Origin: Rohdeia sp041398665
GTDB taxonomy: Bacteria; Planctomycetota; UBA1135; GCA-002686595
Assembly: GCA_041398665.1 (NCBI GenBank)
Contig: JAWKUH010000007.1
Location: 62,001-126,000 of the forward strand
Reading direction: 5' to 3'
DNA length: 64,000 bases
The notes beneath the pieces are model-generated. The model was given only the letters and a program-made list of their open reading frames with translations. It made no database searches and had not been told where the DNA came from. Below are positions 50,620-60,479 of this stretch, piece by piece. The translations under genes were made by a program, and so were the position numbers. How positions within the stretch are numbered: position 1 is the stretch's first letter; each line of letters begins with the position of its first letter.

Positions 50620-52151
50620 ATGCACGTGCTCACGCCCCCGACGCGCGCGATCGCGTCGCCTTCGTCGTACCCGCGTGGACCCCGACGGGCGATCTCGAGG
50701 AGCAGGGCGCGCCGTTCCGATCGATCACGGTGGCGTCGGCGCTCCACGACGCGGGCTACGAGGTGGTGGTTCGACCAGGCCGTCGACCTCCCCACCCCGA
50801 GCGCGTGCAGGCGTTCCTGCGCGAGTTCTTCGCGACGTGCCGTCTCGCGTTCGTTTGGATGAACGAGCTCTTCCCCGGGTTGCAGCTCGAACACACGCTC
50901 GCCGTCGCCCGCGTGATCCGCGAGCACGCGCCGCACGTGCGCATCGCCGTCGGCGGCTCGGCGATCTCGCTGTTCCCGCAGGAGTGGGTGCAGGCGACGG
51001 AGGGCTGGCCGGTGGACGACTTCCTGCACGACTACGGCGAGCACTCCGCTCCCGAACTCGCGCGCGCCGTGCTCGAGGGCGGCGACCTGGCGGACGTCCC
51101 GGGACTCGCGAACGCGGAGTACGCGAACCCGCCGCGCAAGGTCGCGCGCATCACGAACGACCACTTCGGGCTGTTCCGGGAGATCGACCTCACGCCCTAC
51201 GTGCAGCACCGCGGCGGCATCTTCGGCAACGGCGTCCCGACGCTCGCGGTGTCGACGAGCCGAGGGTGCGCCAAGGGCTGCGCGTTCTGCTACTGGACGA
51301 ACTTCAAGCCGTCGATGCTGCGTGCGGAGGAGATGGTCGACCTCTTCGCGTTCCTGCGCGAGCGCTACGGCGTGAAGCAGTTCCACATCGCGGAGCTCGA
51401 CTTCATGGCGGGCCGACAGCGCCCGCTCGACTTCGCCCGGGCCTGGCGCGAACGCCTCCCCGACGCCTCCTGGTTCACGCTCGCCTCACCGGTCGACTGC
51501 GCGCGCTACGAGGACTCGGAACTCGACCTCCTCGCGGAGGGCGGCCTGCGCAAGATCGAACTCGGCACCGAGTCGGGCTCGGCGCGCATGCTCGCCCGCA
51601 TCGGCAAACGGCACGAGCCGCGCTACCCGCTCGAGCTCGCGAAGAAGTTCCTCGATCGCGGCGTCGCCTCGATGCACAACTTCATCTTCGGGTTCGTGGG
51701 CGAGGGACCGGAGGACCGGCGCGAGAGCCTGCGCCTGATCCGCGACCTGCGCGCGCTCGACGACTGGCTGATCACGTTCACCTTCCGCCTCTACCAGCCC
51801 GCGCCGCACGTGCCGATGGGCGACGAGGCGATCGACGCGCTGCGCACCTTCCCGACGAACCTCGACGAGTTGCTCGCCTACCGCGGCGACTACGGCCGTC
51901 GCGACGAGCGCACGATGTCGTGGCTGGACGCGGACTCCGAGCGCTCGATCAAGCGGCTCACCGAGTACTACCTCCCGATGGTGACGTCGAAGCACCGCTT
52001 CGACTCCCGCGTCCACACCTCGGTCTACCGCGCCCTGCGCCGCTTCGCGACCTGGCGTCTCGAGCACCAGCGCTTCGGCTCGAACTGGGACGAGCGGCTG
52101 TTCAAGCGCGTCTTCGAGGGTCGACGCCTCGACCGCACCTACGTGCACTGA
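50620..52151 (+). CDS. B12-binding radical SAM enzyme, N-terminus frame-broken
   Basis: This protein of about 510 residues has an N-terminal cobalamin-binding fold (VAFVVPAWTPTGDLEEQGAPFRSITVASALHDAGYEVVV, cited in part; then FPGLQLEHTLAVARVIREHAPHVRIAVGGSAISLFP). The radical SAM core carries the [4Fe-4S] motif CAKGCAFC (CxxxCxxC, near 51275). It is followed by the SAM-binding GLRKIELGTESGSARMLARIGK and FIFGFVGEGPED. The layout is that of the class B/BchE-HpnR-like group, which does methylations or cyclisations. Frame changes lie near 50640 (a run of C) and 50765-50790. The ATG at 50620 is a good start. Confidence 0.8.
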
Positions 52152-52351
52152 CGGGGCGCGCGGCGCGCCGAGGCCACGACCCGCTCGAGCTCGGGGATGC
52201 AGACGGGTCGCTCGGGAAGTTCGGAGCGATCGCGCTCGGCCTCGAGCTGTGCGACGAGCTCGTCGAACCTGGGACTCCAGCGGGCGACCTCGGACTCGTC
52301 GAGCCCCTCCTTCTCGCGCGCGGACCGCTTGCGCGCGACGAGTTGCCGCAA
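52139..52351 (-). CDS. Possible small helical protein
   Basis: This 70-residue frame (TTG start) gives a charged, helical sequence (SEVARWSPRFDELVAQLEAERDR) with natural-looking codon use and no membrane segment. It overlaps the 3' end of the radical SAM gene by 13 bases on the other strand. Its start sits in the likely 5' region of the second radical SAM gene. I cannot assign a family, and it may be chance. Confidence 0.35.
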   Translation of the reverse strand: MRQLVARKRSAREKEGLDESEVARWSPRFDELVAQLEAERDRSELPERPVCIPELERVVASARRAPRQCT

Positions 52352-52376
52352 CTCCGAACGTGCTTCGACGGAGAAC

Positions 52377-53530
52377 CTGACCGGCGGCCGCGCGCCGGCC
52401 GGTCCGCTCTACGCGCAGCTCAGCATCTGCGATCCCTGCAACCACAAGTGTGTGATGTGCTGGGACCACCCGCCCGACGGTCGGGAGAGCCCGTGGACGG
52501 CCGACCGCTTCGGCGGCGAGATGCCCGGCGTCATGCCGCTCGAGAAGTACGTCGGCATCGTCGACGACCTGCATCGGCTCGGCACCCGCAAGATCGAGAT
52601 CGTGGGCCGCGGCGAGCCGTTGCTGAACAAGCACGCGATGAGATGGTCGAGTACGCCAAGGACTCGGCTTCTACGTCGGCATGACGACGAACGCGTCGAA
52701 GCTCGACGCGACCAAGGCGGAGCGCCTCGTCCGTGCCGGTATCGACCACCTGCACGTCTCGCTCAGCAGCCGGTCGCCCCGAGACCTACCCGAAGATCCA
52801 CGTCACGGAGTCCCCCGAGAACTACCTCGCGGTGAAGGCGAAGCTGCGCGAGCTCACCGACACGAAGAAGCGACTCGGTTCCGAGCTCCCCTACGTCCGG
52901 ACGGCGTTCGTGATCAGCTCGTTCAACGACGGCGAGCTGTTCGACATGGTCGAGGCCGCCGCCGAGGTCGGCGCGAACGAGGCGGCGTTCCACCACGCCA
53001 TCGTCCACGAGGGGACGTCGGACCTCGCCCTGTCGCCGGAGCGCTACCGCGCGCTGCTCGCGAGCATCCCGCGCGCCCGCGCCCGCGCGGCCGAACTCGG
53101 TGTCGAGACGAACCTCGACAGCTTCGAGGAGACTCCGCCGCTCTACATGCAGGAAGCGCTGGGCGGCGACGCCGTCGTCCCCTGCTACGTCGGCTGGTAC
53201 TTCACCGTCGTGCTCGGCAACGGCGAGGTGTCGCCCTGCTGCCAGTGCTCGAAGGCCGTCGGCAAGGTCGACGGCGAGAAGAGCTTCGCCGACGTGTGGC
53301 GGTCGGACGCCTACAAGCGGTTCCGGACGGCGGCGAAGAACCTGCCGGCGCCGAGCGACGAGCTCGAGGGCTGCCCGTGCGACAACTGTCACCTGCGGCC
53401 GCGGAACATCTCGTTCCACAACTTCCTGCACCCCTGGAACAAGATCCCGGGCGGCGGCGAGGACCAGCTCTACACGCTGGGCGACATCGTGCGCGGTCGG
53501 AAGCACCGCGGCAGCGACGGCTCGCTCTGA
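52377..53530 (+). CDS. Radical SAM enzyme with SPASM-type domain, frame-broken
   Basis: This protein of about 385 residues starts near YAQLSICDPCNHKCVMCWDHPP, with CNHKCVMC the radical SAM cluster. It continues with KIEIVGRGEPLLNKHA, TTNASKLDATKAERLVRAGIDHLHVSL, and a C-terminal SPASM-like cysteine set (VSPCCQCSKAVG, then CPCDNCHLRP). Such enzymes bind extra iron-sulfur clusters and modify peptides or sugars. Frame changes occur near 52640-52670 and 52765-52790, and the true start is unresolved, so the left boundary is approximate. It lies directly after the B12 radical SAM gene and may work with it. Confidence 0.7.
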
Positions 53531-53542
53531 ACCGGGGGCGCG

Positions 53543-54176
53543 TCAGAACGCCTCGAAGGCCCACGCGAAGAACTCGACGAGGGTCGTCTTCACGCCCGCA
53601 CTGCTGCGGAACCACTCGTCCGCGACGTAGCCGGTCGGCGGGAGCGCCACGACGCCGAGTCGCCGTTCCGGTCCGAGCTCGTCCGCGAAGACCGCGCGAC
53701 TGCGCCGTGCGTGCGCGTCCTCGGTGAACAGATCGAGCGCACCACCGGTCGCGCCGCGTCGGTCGAGTTCGGAGCGCAGCGCGGCGGCCGAGGTGCGCGT
53801 GCGCTCCGTGCGCGCCTCGCCCGCCGGAACGGGCACGAGCCGCTCCTGCGGCACACCCAGAGCAGCGAGCGTCGCCGCGCCGAGCTCGGCGTAGCTCGCG
53901 GCGTGCCTCGTACGCCCCGCGCTCGATGGCCGTGCCCGTCACGTAGACGATCCCGTACGGAGCGTCCGCCGCCGTCACGCGCCGCGCGACCTCGCGAGCG
54001 CGTCGTCCGACAGCCACCTCGACCACGGCGGCATCGGCCCCGGGGCCGTTAGCGTCACCGCGAGGAAGCCGTGCAGCCCAGGCGCACGTCGAGCCGATGG
54101 CGGCGAGCGCGAGACCGAGGAGGAGCGTGGGCCAGGTGAGGGTCCAGAGGGTGCGTCGGCGCCAGAAGCGGACCAT
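53543..54176 (-). CDS. YdcF/SanA-like DUF218 protein, frame-broken
   Basis: The protein starts with a membrane anchor (TLTWPTLLLGLALAAIGST), then AVVE and WLSDDALA (in two frames), PYGIVYVTGTAIERGAYEA and a clean last 100 residues: LGVPQERLVPVPAGEARTERTRTSAAALRSEL, LDLFTEDAHARRSR and VVALPP. These are the DUF218 strands and the VPxERLVPVP motif. DUF218 proteins act in envelope maintenance and are often found near polysaccharide genes. Frame changes lie near 53910 and 54000-54080. Confidence 0.7.
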
Positions 54177-54401
54177 CCCGGTACTGTCCCCACTCGCTGG
54201 TGACGCCGGGCCGGCTTCTCGGGTCCTCCGCGCGGGTTCCCGGCTCCTGGGCCGGCGGACGGGTGGAAACCCACCGACTCGGGCCCCCTCCACCGCCGCG
54301 ACCGCAGGCGACCCGAAGTGCCCGGTGGAGAGCGCTCCGAGGCCCTCGCCCCCCTCGGCGACCTCTCCGGGCATCACCAGCGAGCGAGAGGGATGGGACC
54401 G
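54177..54401. other. GC-rich structured gap
   Basis: I find no supported gene here. The stretch contains several complementary blocks (GGCCGGC...GCCGGC; GGGTGGAAACCCACC, a 5-bp stem with AAA loop; CCGGTGGAG). A structured leader of the DUF218 gene is possible. I compared it by eye with cobalamin and c-di-GMP riboswitch cores and found no convincing match. Confidence 0.35.
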
Positions 54402-55811
54402 TCAGCGGGCGAAGCCGAGTCGCTCGACCACCACCACATTCTCACACTTCGCCCCGCTGAGGATCCCCTTCGCGTCGATCAAGCCGATCGACTCGATCGG
54501 TCGGGGTCGAGGTGGCCGTCGGCGTCGGTCGAGCCCTGCTGCAGGCCGAAGTCGGCGAAGGGCAGGACGAGGTCGACGGACCCTCCGGCGGGGACGGTCA
54601 GGAGCCGGTCGTAGCGCGCGCCGCCGCGTTCCGTCGGAGGACGGTCACCTTGGTCGCGTCCGTCGAACGAGTCGCACGACGACACCGGTGCACTCCGGCG
54701 ACCGACGTGTTCTGCGCGAGCAGCATCGGGAAGAGGGTTCGCGCCGTAGGCAGCGCCAGGTCCAGCACGCCGTCCTCGACCTTCGCGCTCTTCGTCGCGC
54801 CATTCACCGAGAGATCTCAAAACGAACAGATCGGCGTCGCCCGCCGTCGGTTCGGACTCGGCGACCTTCGGTGCGGCGTCGCGAGGTCCGGCGCGCGCTC
54901 GACGTAGTAGAACTCGGTCGTGAACTCCTTCGCGTCGTTGCGGTAGATCTGCTCGCTGAAGAGCTTCGAGCCGTCCGCGGTCAGGCTCGGCTCACCGACA
55001 CCGTACTCCGCACCCCAGACGAGCCGGGGTCGGCTCGCTCCACACGCCGTCGTCTGCGACGGCACGTGAAGATCGACCAGACCGTGGCCGATCCGGTCGC
55101 GGGTCGACGGAAGTACATCGTCCTGCCGTCGGGCTCAGCCACGGGTGCAGTCCTTCGCCCCTTCTTCGGCGAGTTCGGAGGCTCGGGCGCGAGTTCGGCC
55201 TCGCCCGCGAAGCCGTTCTCGGCCGCGTCGCGGAGCACCATGATCCGTTCGTCGTGGAGGTCGAACCAGAGCTCGTCGGTCGCGACGCAGGAGTGCGGGT
55301 TGGTGTACGAGTCGTCGGTGTTGAACGCGAGGAACTCACCGTTGCGGTAGATGTCCGTGTCGAGGCTGCGGTCCTCCTCCCACTGCCGGTTCGACATGAA
55401 CCAGAAGTCGCCGGAGTCGTCGATCATCGGACCGGCGCAGCCCCAGACCGGGTGGTCGAGCTGGAAGCGGTCGACGGGGCGCATCGAGCGGAACGGCGCC
55501 TCGCTCACGTAGACGTCCGGATCGTGCTTCGGCTCGCCGCGGACGACGACGTCGGTCATCGCGTCGCCCGGGTAGTACATGAAGTAGATCGCCGATCCGT
55601 CGGGCGTCACCCACAGGCTGTCGCCCCAATAGTCCCCGCTCACGTCGAGGCGCACGGGCGCGCTCCACCCCTCGGCGATCTTCGGGACGTCGGTCGCACG
55701 CGCCTTGGCGAACCGGTCCCCCGACGCGGCCGCGCCGTCGTACTCGCCGCCGTTCGCGCACGCCGCCGCGAGTGCGCCGAGCACCGCGATCCAGCTCCTC
55801 CTCCACTCCAT
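54402..55811 (-). CDS. PD40/TolB-like beta-propeller lipoprotein, frame-broken
   Basis: The first 270 residues (55811 to about 55080) are clean: lipobox LGALAAACANGG, then WVTPDGSAIYFMYYP, DPDVYVSEAPF, WFMSNRQWEEDRSLDTDIYRNGEF and PDGRTMYF, which are WD40-like PD40 repeats. After 55080 the sequence continues in another frame (VGEPSLTADGSKLFSEQIYRND, FYYVERAPDLATP). After about 54830 a further part is visible (SAKVEDGVLDLALPTARTLFP, LLPFADFGLQQGSTDADGHLD), ending LSGAKCENVVVVERLGFAR at 54402. Whether this last part belongs to the same gene is open. Confidence 0.6.
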
Positions 55812-55941
55812 CGTCCAGATGCTCCTCGTGGGGCACGCCGTGGTGCGCGGTCGCCGTCGTGGACGCGACCCTCGGCGCGCAGTTCGAGGCCGACATGATC
55901 GGCCGCTCGCGGAGCGCACGCAACCCGCGCGCGCGCAACTC

Positions 55942-56640
55942 TCAGGAACCCGCGGGCACGGCCGCCGGCTTGCGCGCGATCCAGATCTGCTGGGTCATGT
56001 TCGCGCGCTGCGGATCGACCTCGAGCCCGCGCACGTCCTCGAAGTCGGCGAGCAGACGGCCGCGCACGTACTCCGGCGGATGGAACGCGAGGAACCACTT
56101 GCGACCCTCGCGGTAGTTGCCCTTCACCACGGTCCGTCCGGACTCGTACGCGCTGCGGTCGTCGTCGCTCGCGAGGAGGAAGCGGTGACGATCGCCGTGC
56201 GTCGTGCAGACGAGCACCCCGCCCGGACGCAGCACGCGGAACAGCTCCCGCGCCCACGCGAGCTGCGCGTCCTCGGAGAGATGGGTGAAGACCGAGAAGT
56301 TGTAGACCGCGTCGAACGAGCCCTCTTCGGCGTTCAGCGGAGGCATCAGTCCGTTCACCCGGAAGTCGATGCCCTGCAGGTTCGCACGACACCACGCGAT
56401 CGACTGCTCGTTGTAGTCGGAGCCGACGAGCTCGACCCGGCGCGGCGCGAGGGCTTCACCCATGTGGCGGATCAGACGCCCCGGACCGCAGCCCCACTCG
56501 AGGATTCGCAGAGGCCCCTCGGGGAGTTCCTCGGCGATCAGTTCGGCCAGGAGCCGTGCGTGCAGCCGCCCCGACTCGAGGTACGTGTTCCAGTCGACGT
56601 GGTTGAGCGCGTCGAACGCGAGGTGCGCGGGCGGCGTCGA
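55942..56640 (-). CDS. SAM-dependent methyltransferase (N-terminus unresolved)
   Basis: About 230 residues are in one frame: AHLAFDALNHVDWNTYLESGRLHARLL, then SAM motif ILEWGCGPGRLIRHMGE, ELVGSDYNEQSIAWCRANL, NFSVFTHLSEDAQLAWARELFRVLRPGGVLVCTTHG, and a C-terminus ending in QQIWIARKP. It is a Methyltransf_11/25-type enzyme. No start is found in this frame, and the sequence upstream of 56640 fits another frame, so a frame change is likely. It stands next to a sugar transferase and probably belongs to the polysaccharide cluster. Confidence 0.75.
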   Translation of the reverse strand, partial: STPPAHLAFDALNHVDWNTYLESGRLHARLLAELIAEELPEGPLRILEWGCGPGRLIRHMGEALAPRRVELVGSDYNEQSIAWCRANLQGIDFRVNGLMPPLNAEEGSFDAVYNFSVFTHLSEDAQLAWARELFRVLRPGGVLVCTTHGDRHRFLLASDDDRSAYESGRTVVKGNYREGRKWFLAFHPPEYVRGRLLADFEDVRGLEVDPQRANMTQQIWIARKPAAVPAGS

Positions 56641-56779
56641 GGAAAATCGAGGTGGTCGCGCCGGAAGCGACGGTTGCCCGGACCACGAACGCGCGCGGCG
56701 CAGCGCGTACAGCCCCTGGTCGGCGAGTCACCCAGGAGACCGAGTCATCGCGGCGACCCCTCGCTCGACTTGAGACCCG

Positions 56780-57460
56780 TCACGAGGCCTGCCGCTCGCC
56801 CGAGTAGCGGCGGATCAGCGCACGGACGTCGTCGACGCCGAGCGATCGGACGAGCCCCAGTGCCACGGGGAGCGTGAGCGCGAGGATGATCAGGTCGAGC
56901 CGCACCGAGTAGCGCTCGGTGACGGCCCGGCAGTACTCGGACTCGAGGGCCAGTCGGTCGCCGTCCGTGATCACGCTGCGGCCGATGAGCTGGACGGGCC
57001 CGGTCATGCCGCAACGGACGCCGAAACGCTCCTGGACGTGCGGGAACTTCTCGCCCAGGGAGGCGATGACGTCCTCGGGCAGGGGACGATTGCCGACGAC
57101 GGAGAGCGTCCCGGACAGGACCTGCAGGAACTGCGGCACCTCGGTGAAGTGGCAGCGTTCGACGATCCTGCCGACCCGCGTGTAGAGCGGCGAGTCGTTG
57201 GGGATGTTGAGGAAGCGCTGATCGGTGATCAGGACGGTGCCGCGGTTCGCCTTGATGCGCTCCGCGTCGCGCACCACTCACGTCCGGAACTTGACGATGC
57301 GCGCGGACCGACGACCGACGACGCGGCGCATCGGCGTCGAAGAACTGGAGCGAACCTGCGAAGACGCGCACGGCGAGCGAGACGCCGAGGAAGAGCGGGA
57401 ACCACGGCGCGCTCGTCGATCACCACGACCAGGTCGAACGCGCGCTTGCGGGCCGGCAGC
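56780..57460 (-). CDS. Undecaprenyl-phosphate sugar phosphotransferase, N-terminus frame-broken
   Basis: The last 165 residues are clean and typical of the bacterial sugar transferase family: MVRDAERIKANRG, PLYTRVGRIVERCHFTEVPQFLQVLSGTLSVVGNRPLP (cited in part), then CGMTGPVQLIGR and YSVRLDLIILALTLPVALGL. Upstream, in other frames, stand RKRAFDLVVV (the usual N-terminal membrane region) and RVFAGSLQFFDADAPRR. So the gene starts near 57460 and has two or three frame changes between 57240 and 57430. These enzymes put the first sugar phosphate on the lipid carrier and start polysaccharide synthesis. Confidence 0.8.
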
Positions 57461-57779
57461 GGGAGCGCGTCGTACTTTCGAGTCTCGGGGTCGCGGCGGC
57501 GGCCGAAGACCCGGCGTCGACGAAGGCGCCGTCGCGGTTCGCGACCCGTTCTTGCGACCTCGGCGGCGGTCGGCGGGTGTCCTTGCGCGGACCCTGACAG
57601 GACCCGACGCGATCGCGGAGGACGTCCAGGGCGATCGAGCCGGGCGGAGCTCGAGGAACGAGGAGCCCGGCCACGACGGCGGGAGGGGCTCGGACGGGGG
57701 CCGCGCCGAGGCGCTCGCGGCCTCCGCCGAAAGGTATCACCGCGAATCGGTCCCAGGGGCGTCCGGACGCGAGCGGTCG

Positions 57780-58429
57780 GTCCGACCCAGCAGCGCGCAC
57801 CCCAGGAGTCCCGCTCCGCGCAGAGCGAGCCAGGCTCACGCACGTCGAGTCCGACGAGGCGCCCCCTGCCGCGCAGGGCGCAGCGCGTCGCGACGGCGAT
57901 CCCGGGCGAGCGTGTGAAGGGCGTGGCGAGCAGGCTCGCGGCTCCGCGTCGATCGACGAGCCGCCCGGGTCGAGGACGCGCAGCGTGCCGCGGGGTGCCG
58001 ACGCACGGCCTCGGCGACGAGGGCCTCCGCCGCGTTCTTGGACCCGCCGTAGGCCGCGCGACCGCGCGTCGGCGCGAGCGCGAGGACGCTCGACACCAGC
58101 ACGGCGTGGAGACGCGCCGCTCCTGAGCACGACGATGCGAAGTCGTCGAACGCTCGCGCGTCGCGCTCGAGGTCGCCGAGCCGGAGCGGACCGGGGTGCG
58201 CCAGGCCGAAGGCGGCGACGATCGCCGCGACCTCGCCCTCGGGCCGCGGCCAGCGGCCGTCGGAGCCGTCGACCACGCTGCGGTCGGGATGGATCCGGGC
58301 GAGCGCGTCGCGCTCCTCGGGACTCCGCGCGACCAGCAGGACCTCGCGGCCCCGCGCCCCTTCGTCGACGGTGAGCCGCGCGAGGACGGCGGCGCCGAGG
58401 CGGGTGCGCGGACCGAAGAGCGCGATCAT
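57780..58429 (-). CDS. Short-chain dehydrogenase-like protein, C-terminus frame-broken
   Basis: From the ATG at 58429: IALFGPRTRLGAAVLARLT (nucleotide loop), VAAFGLAHPGPLRLGD, LHAVLVSSVLALAPTRGRAAYGGSKNAAEALVAEA (YxxxK site, cited in part). After about 58010 the likely continuation LRVLDPGGSSIDAEP, then SLLATPFTRSPGIAVATR, lies in other frames. It ends before about 57780. It is an SDR of unknown substrate within the polysaccharide cluster. About 300 bases between this and the sugar transferase (57460-57780) show no readable gene. Confidence 0.65.
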
Positions 58430-58766
58430 GGTGGGCGGGCGAGGTCGGGCGCGGCGAGGTGAAGCCGCCGCGGAGCCCGCATGCGCCTGCCGGTCAGGGT
58501 ACCATCGACCTGTCGGACGTCCCGCTGCACGACGGCAGGGCGTCCGCACCGGGCGCACCGAACGAATCGCTCGCCTCGTAGGCTCGCCGCCGTCCGCACA
58601 GCGGGCGCACCGTGCGCGCGAACGATCGGGACCGTACCCGACCACGCGCACGTCGAGGCCGCGGGGTGAGGAATCGCGGAACGCCCGTTCGAGACGACGA
58701 CTCCGAGTCGATCGACCGCCCGCAGGAGGAGCGGAGGGCGCCGATCCGAATCCGACGACCCCCCCT
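58430..58766. other. Divergent intergenic region with overlapping -10-like boxes
   Basis: These 337 bases lie between two divergent polysaccharide genes. I find no gene. AGGGTACCAT at 58496-58505 gives TACCAT on the plus strand and TACCCT on the minus strand, so a bidirectional promoter is possible. The rest is GC-rich without clear repeats. Confidence 0.4.
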
Positions 58767-59480
58767 ATGAAGACGGTCATCCTTTGCGGCGGCAAGGGCA
58801 CCCGCGCGTACCCGTACACGGAGTATCTGCCCAAGCCGATGCTCCCGGTGAACGGGACTCCCATCGTCGTGCAGGTCATGCGCCTGTACGCGGCCCAGGG
58901 CTTCAACGAATTCGTCCTCTCGGTCGGCTACCGCAAGGAAGTCATCGAGGACTACTTCCGCGACAAGAACGGCCAGTGGAGCGTCGAGATCGTCGACACC
59001 GGTGCCGAGACCGACACGGCGGGACGGATCGAGCGCTGCCGGGACCACGTCGGCGAGCGCTTCTTCGCGACCTACGCCGACGGCCTCTCGGACGTCTCGC
59101 TGCACGAACTGCTCGAGTTCCACGACGGTCACCAGGGCCTCGCGACGATCACGGGCGTCCCGCTGCCGTCCCAGTACGGCACGATGATCACCGACGGCGC
59201 CGGGCGGATCGACAGCTTCAGGGAGAAGCCCATCCTGCGGGACCACTGGATCAACGCAGGCTTCTTCGTGTTCGACCGCGCCGTGTTCGACCACTGGAAG
59301 GGCTCGAACCTCGAGCGCGACGTGTTCCCGTCGCTCTCGCGCGACGGCCTCGTCTACATGCACAGGCACGACGGCTTCTTCAAGTCGATGGACAGCTTCA
59401 AGGACCAGCGGGAGTTCGAGGCGCTCGCCGCGGCGGGCGACCCGCCCTGGGAGCGTCGGGGCGAGCGAGGTCGGGCGTGA
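58767..59480 (+). CDS. rfbF: Sugar-1-phosphate cytidylyltransferase-like enzyme (RfbF type)
   Basis: This 237-residue nucleotidyltransferase starts MKTVILCGGKGTRAYPYTEYLPKPMLPV, the NTP loop and PKPM motif. It continues with the RfbF-like VLSVGYRKEVIEDYF, FATYADGLSDVSL, FREKP and WINAGFFVFDRAVFDHW. This pattern is closest to glucose-1-phosphate cytidylyltransferases (CDP-glucose synthesis), which are about 256 residues. The gene overlaps the next one by 4 bases, and that one is the matching dehydratase. Confidence 0.85.
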   Translation: MKTVILCGGKGTRAYPYTEYLPKPMLPVNGTPIVVQVMRLYAAQGFNEFVLSVGYRKEVIEDYFRDKNGQWSVEIVDTGAETDTAGRIERCRDHVGERFFATYADGLSDVSLHELLEFHDGHQGLATITGVPLPSQYGTMITDGAGRIDSFREKPILRDHWINAGFFVFDRAVFDHWKGSNLERDVFPSLSRDGLVYMHRHDGFFKSMDSFKDQREFEALAAAGDPPWERRGERGRA

Positions 59481-60466
59481 GCTTCTGGAACGACCGCCGC
59501 GTCTTCGTCACCGGCGCCACGGGCTTCCTCGGCTACGCGCTCACGGACGAGCTGCTCGACCGCGGCGCGGACGTCGTCGCGCTGGTGCGCGACCGCGTGC
59601 CGCGCGCACCGTTCTTCTCGGAGCGTGTCGCTGAGCGCGTCGCGACCGTGAACGGCTCGGTCGAGGACTACGACCTCCTCGAGCGCGCGATCAACGAACA
59701 CGAGATCGACACGGTCTTCCACCTGGCCGCCCAGGCGATCGTCGGCGTCGCGAACAGAGACCCGCTCGGCACCTTCGAGGCCAACATCAAGGGCACGTGG
59801 TGCCTGCTCGAGGCCTGCCGTCGGAACGACCGCGTGACGCGCGTCGTCGCGGCGTCGAGCGACAAGGCCTACGGCTCCCACGACGTCCTCCCCTACTCCG
59901 AGGACTGCGCACTCCAGGGCAAGCACCCCTACGACGTGTCGAAGAGCTGCGCCGACCTGATCTGCGCGACCTACCACAACACCTGGCGCACGCCGGTGTG
60001 CGTGACGCGCTGCGGCAACCTCTTCGGCCCGGGCGACCTCAATTACTCGCGCATCGTCCCCGGGACGATCCGTTCGGTGCTGCGCGGGGAGCGCCCGATC
60101 ATCCGCAGCGACGGCACGCCCATGCGCGACTACGTGCACGTGCGCGACATCGCGAACGCCTACATCCTGCTCGCGGAGAAGATGGAGGACCCGGCCGTCC
60201 ACGGCCGCGCCTACAACTTCGGCACCGGCGAGCCGATGAGCGTGCTCGACCTGACGCGCAGGCTGCTCGCGGCCTGCGGCCGCGAGGACCTCGAGCCCGA
60301 CGTGCTGAACGAGGGCAAGGGCGAGATCCTGCACCAGTACCTGTCCTCGGACCGCGCCCGAGACGAGCTGGGTTGGCGGCCGGGCGCCTCGGTCGGCGAG
60401 CGCCTCGACGAGACCGTGGCGTGGTACCGCGAACACCTCGCGGAGGAGACCGGGGCCGCGGTCTGA
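59477..60466 (+). CDS. rfbG: NDP-sugar 4,6-dehydratase-like epimerase (CDP-glucose type)
   Basis: This 329-residue extended SDR has the NAD loop VFVTGATGFLGYALTDEL, DTVFHLAAQAIVG, VAASSDKAYGSHDVLPYSEDC, the catalytic YDVSKSCADL, and RCGNLFGPGDLNYSRIVPG. The FHLAAQAIVG, SSDKAYG and NLFGPGDLNYSRIVPGT strings are typical of CDP-glucose 4,6-dehydratase. Coupled to a cytidylyltransferase-like gene (GTGA overlap), it should make CDP-4-keto-6-deoxyglucose for deoxysugars of a surface polysaccharide. Confidence 0.85.
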   Translation: MSFWNDRRVFVTGATGFLGYALTDELLDRGADVVALVRDRVPRAPFFSERVAERVATVNGSVEDYDLLERAINEHEIDTVFHLAAQAIVGVANRDPLGTFEANIKGTWCLLEACRRNDRVTRVVAASSDKAYGSHDVLPYSEDCALQGKHPYDVSKSCADLICATYHNTWRTPVCVTRCGNLFGPGDLNYSRIVPGTIRSVLRGERPIIRSDGTPMRDYVHVRDIANAYILLAEKMEDPAVHGRAYNFGTGEPMSVLDLTRRLLAACGREDLEPDVLNEGKGEILHQYLSSDRARDELGWRPGASVGERLDETVAWYREHLAEETGAAV

Positions 60467-60479
60467 CGCGGTCCTCGAG

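Noticed and set aside
54177..54401. A cobalamin or c-di-GMP riboswitch
   Set aside because: I compared both strands with the conserved cores by eye. Some blocks resemble a B12 box, but the core GGGAA-GGTG-type elements are not in the right order.
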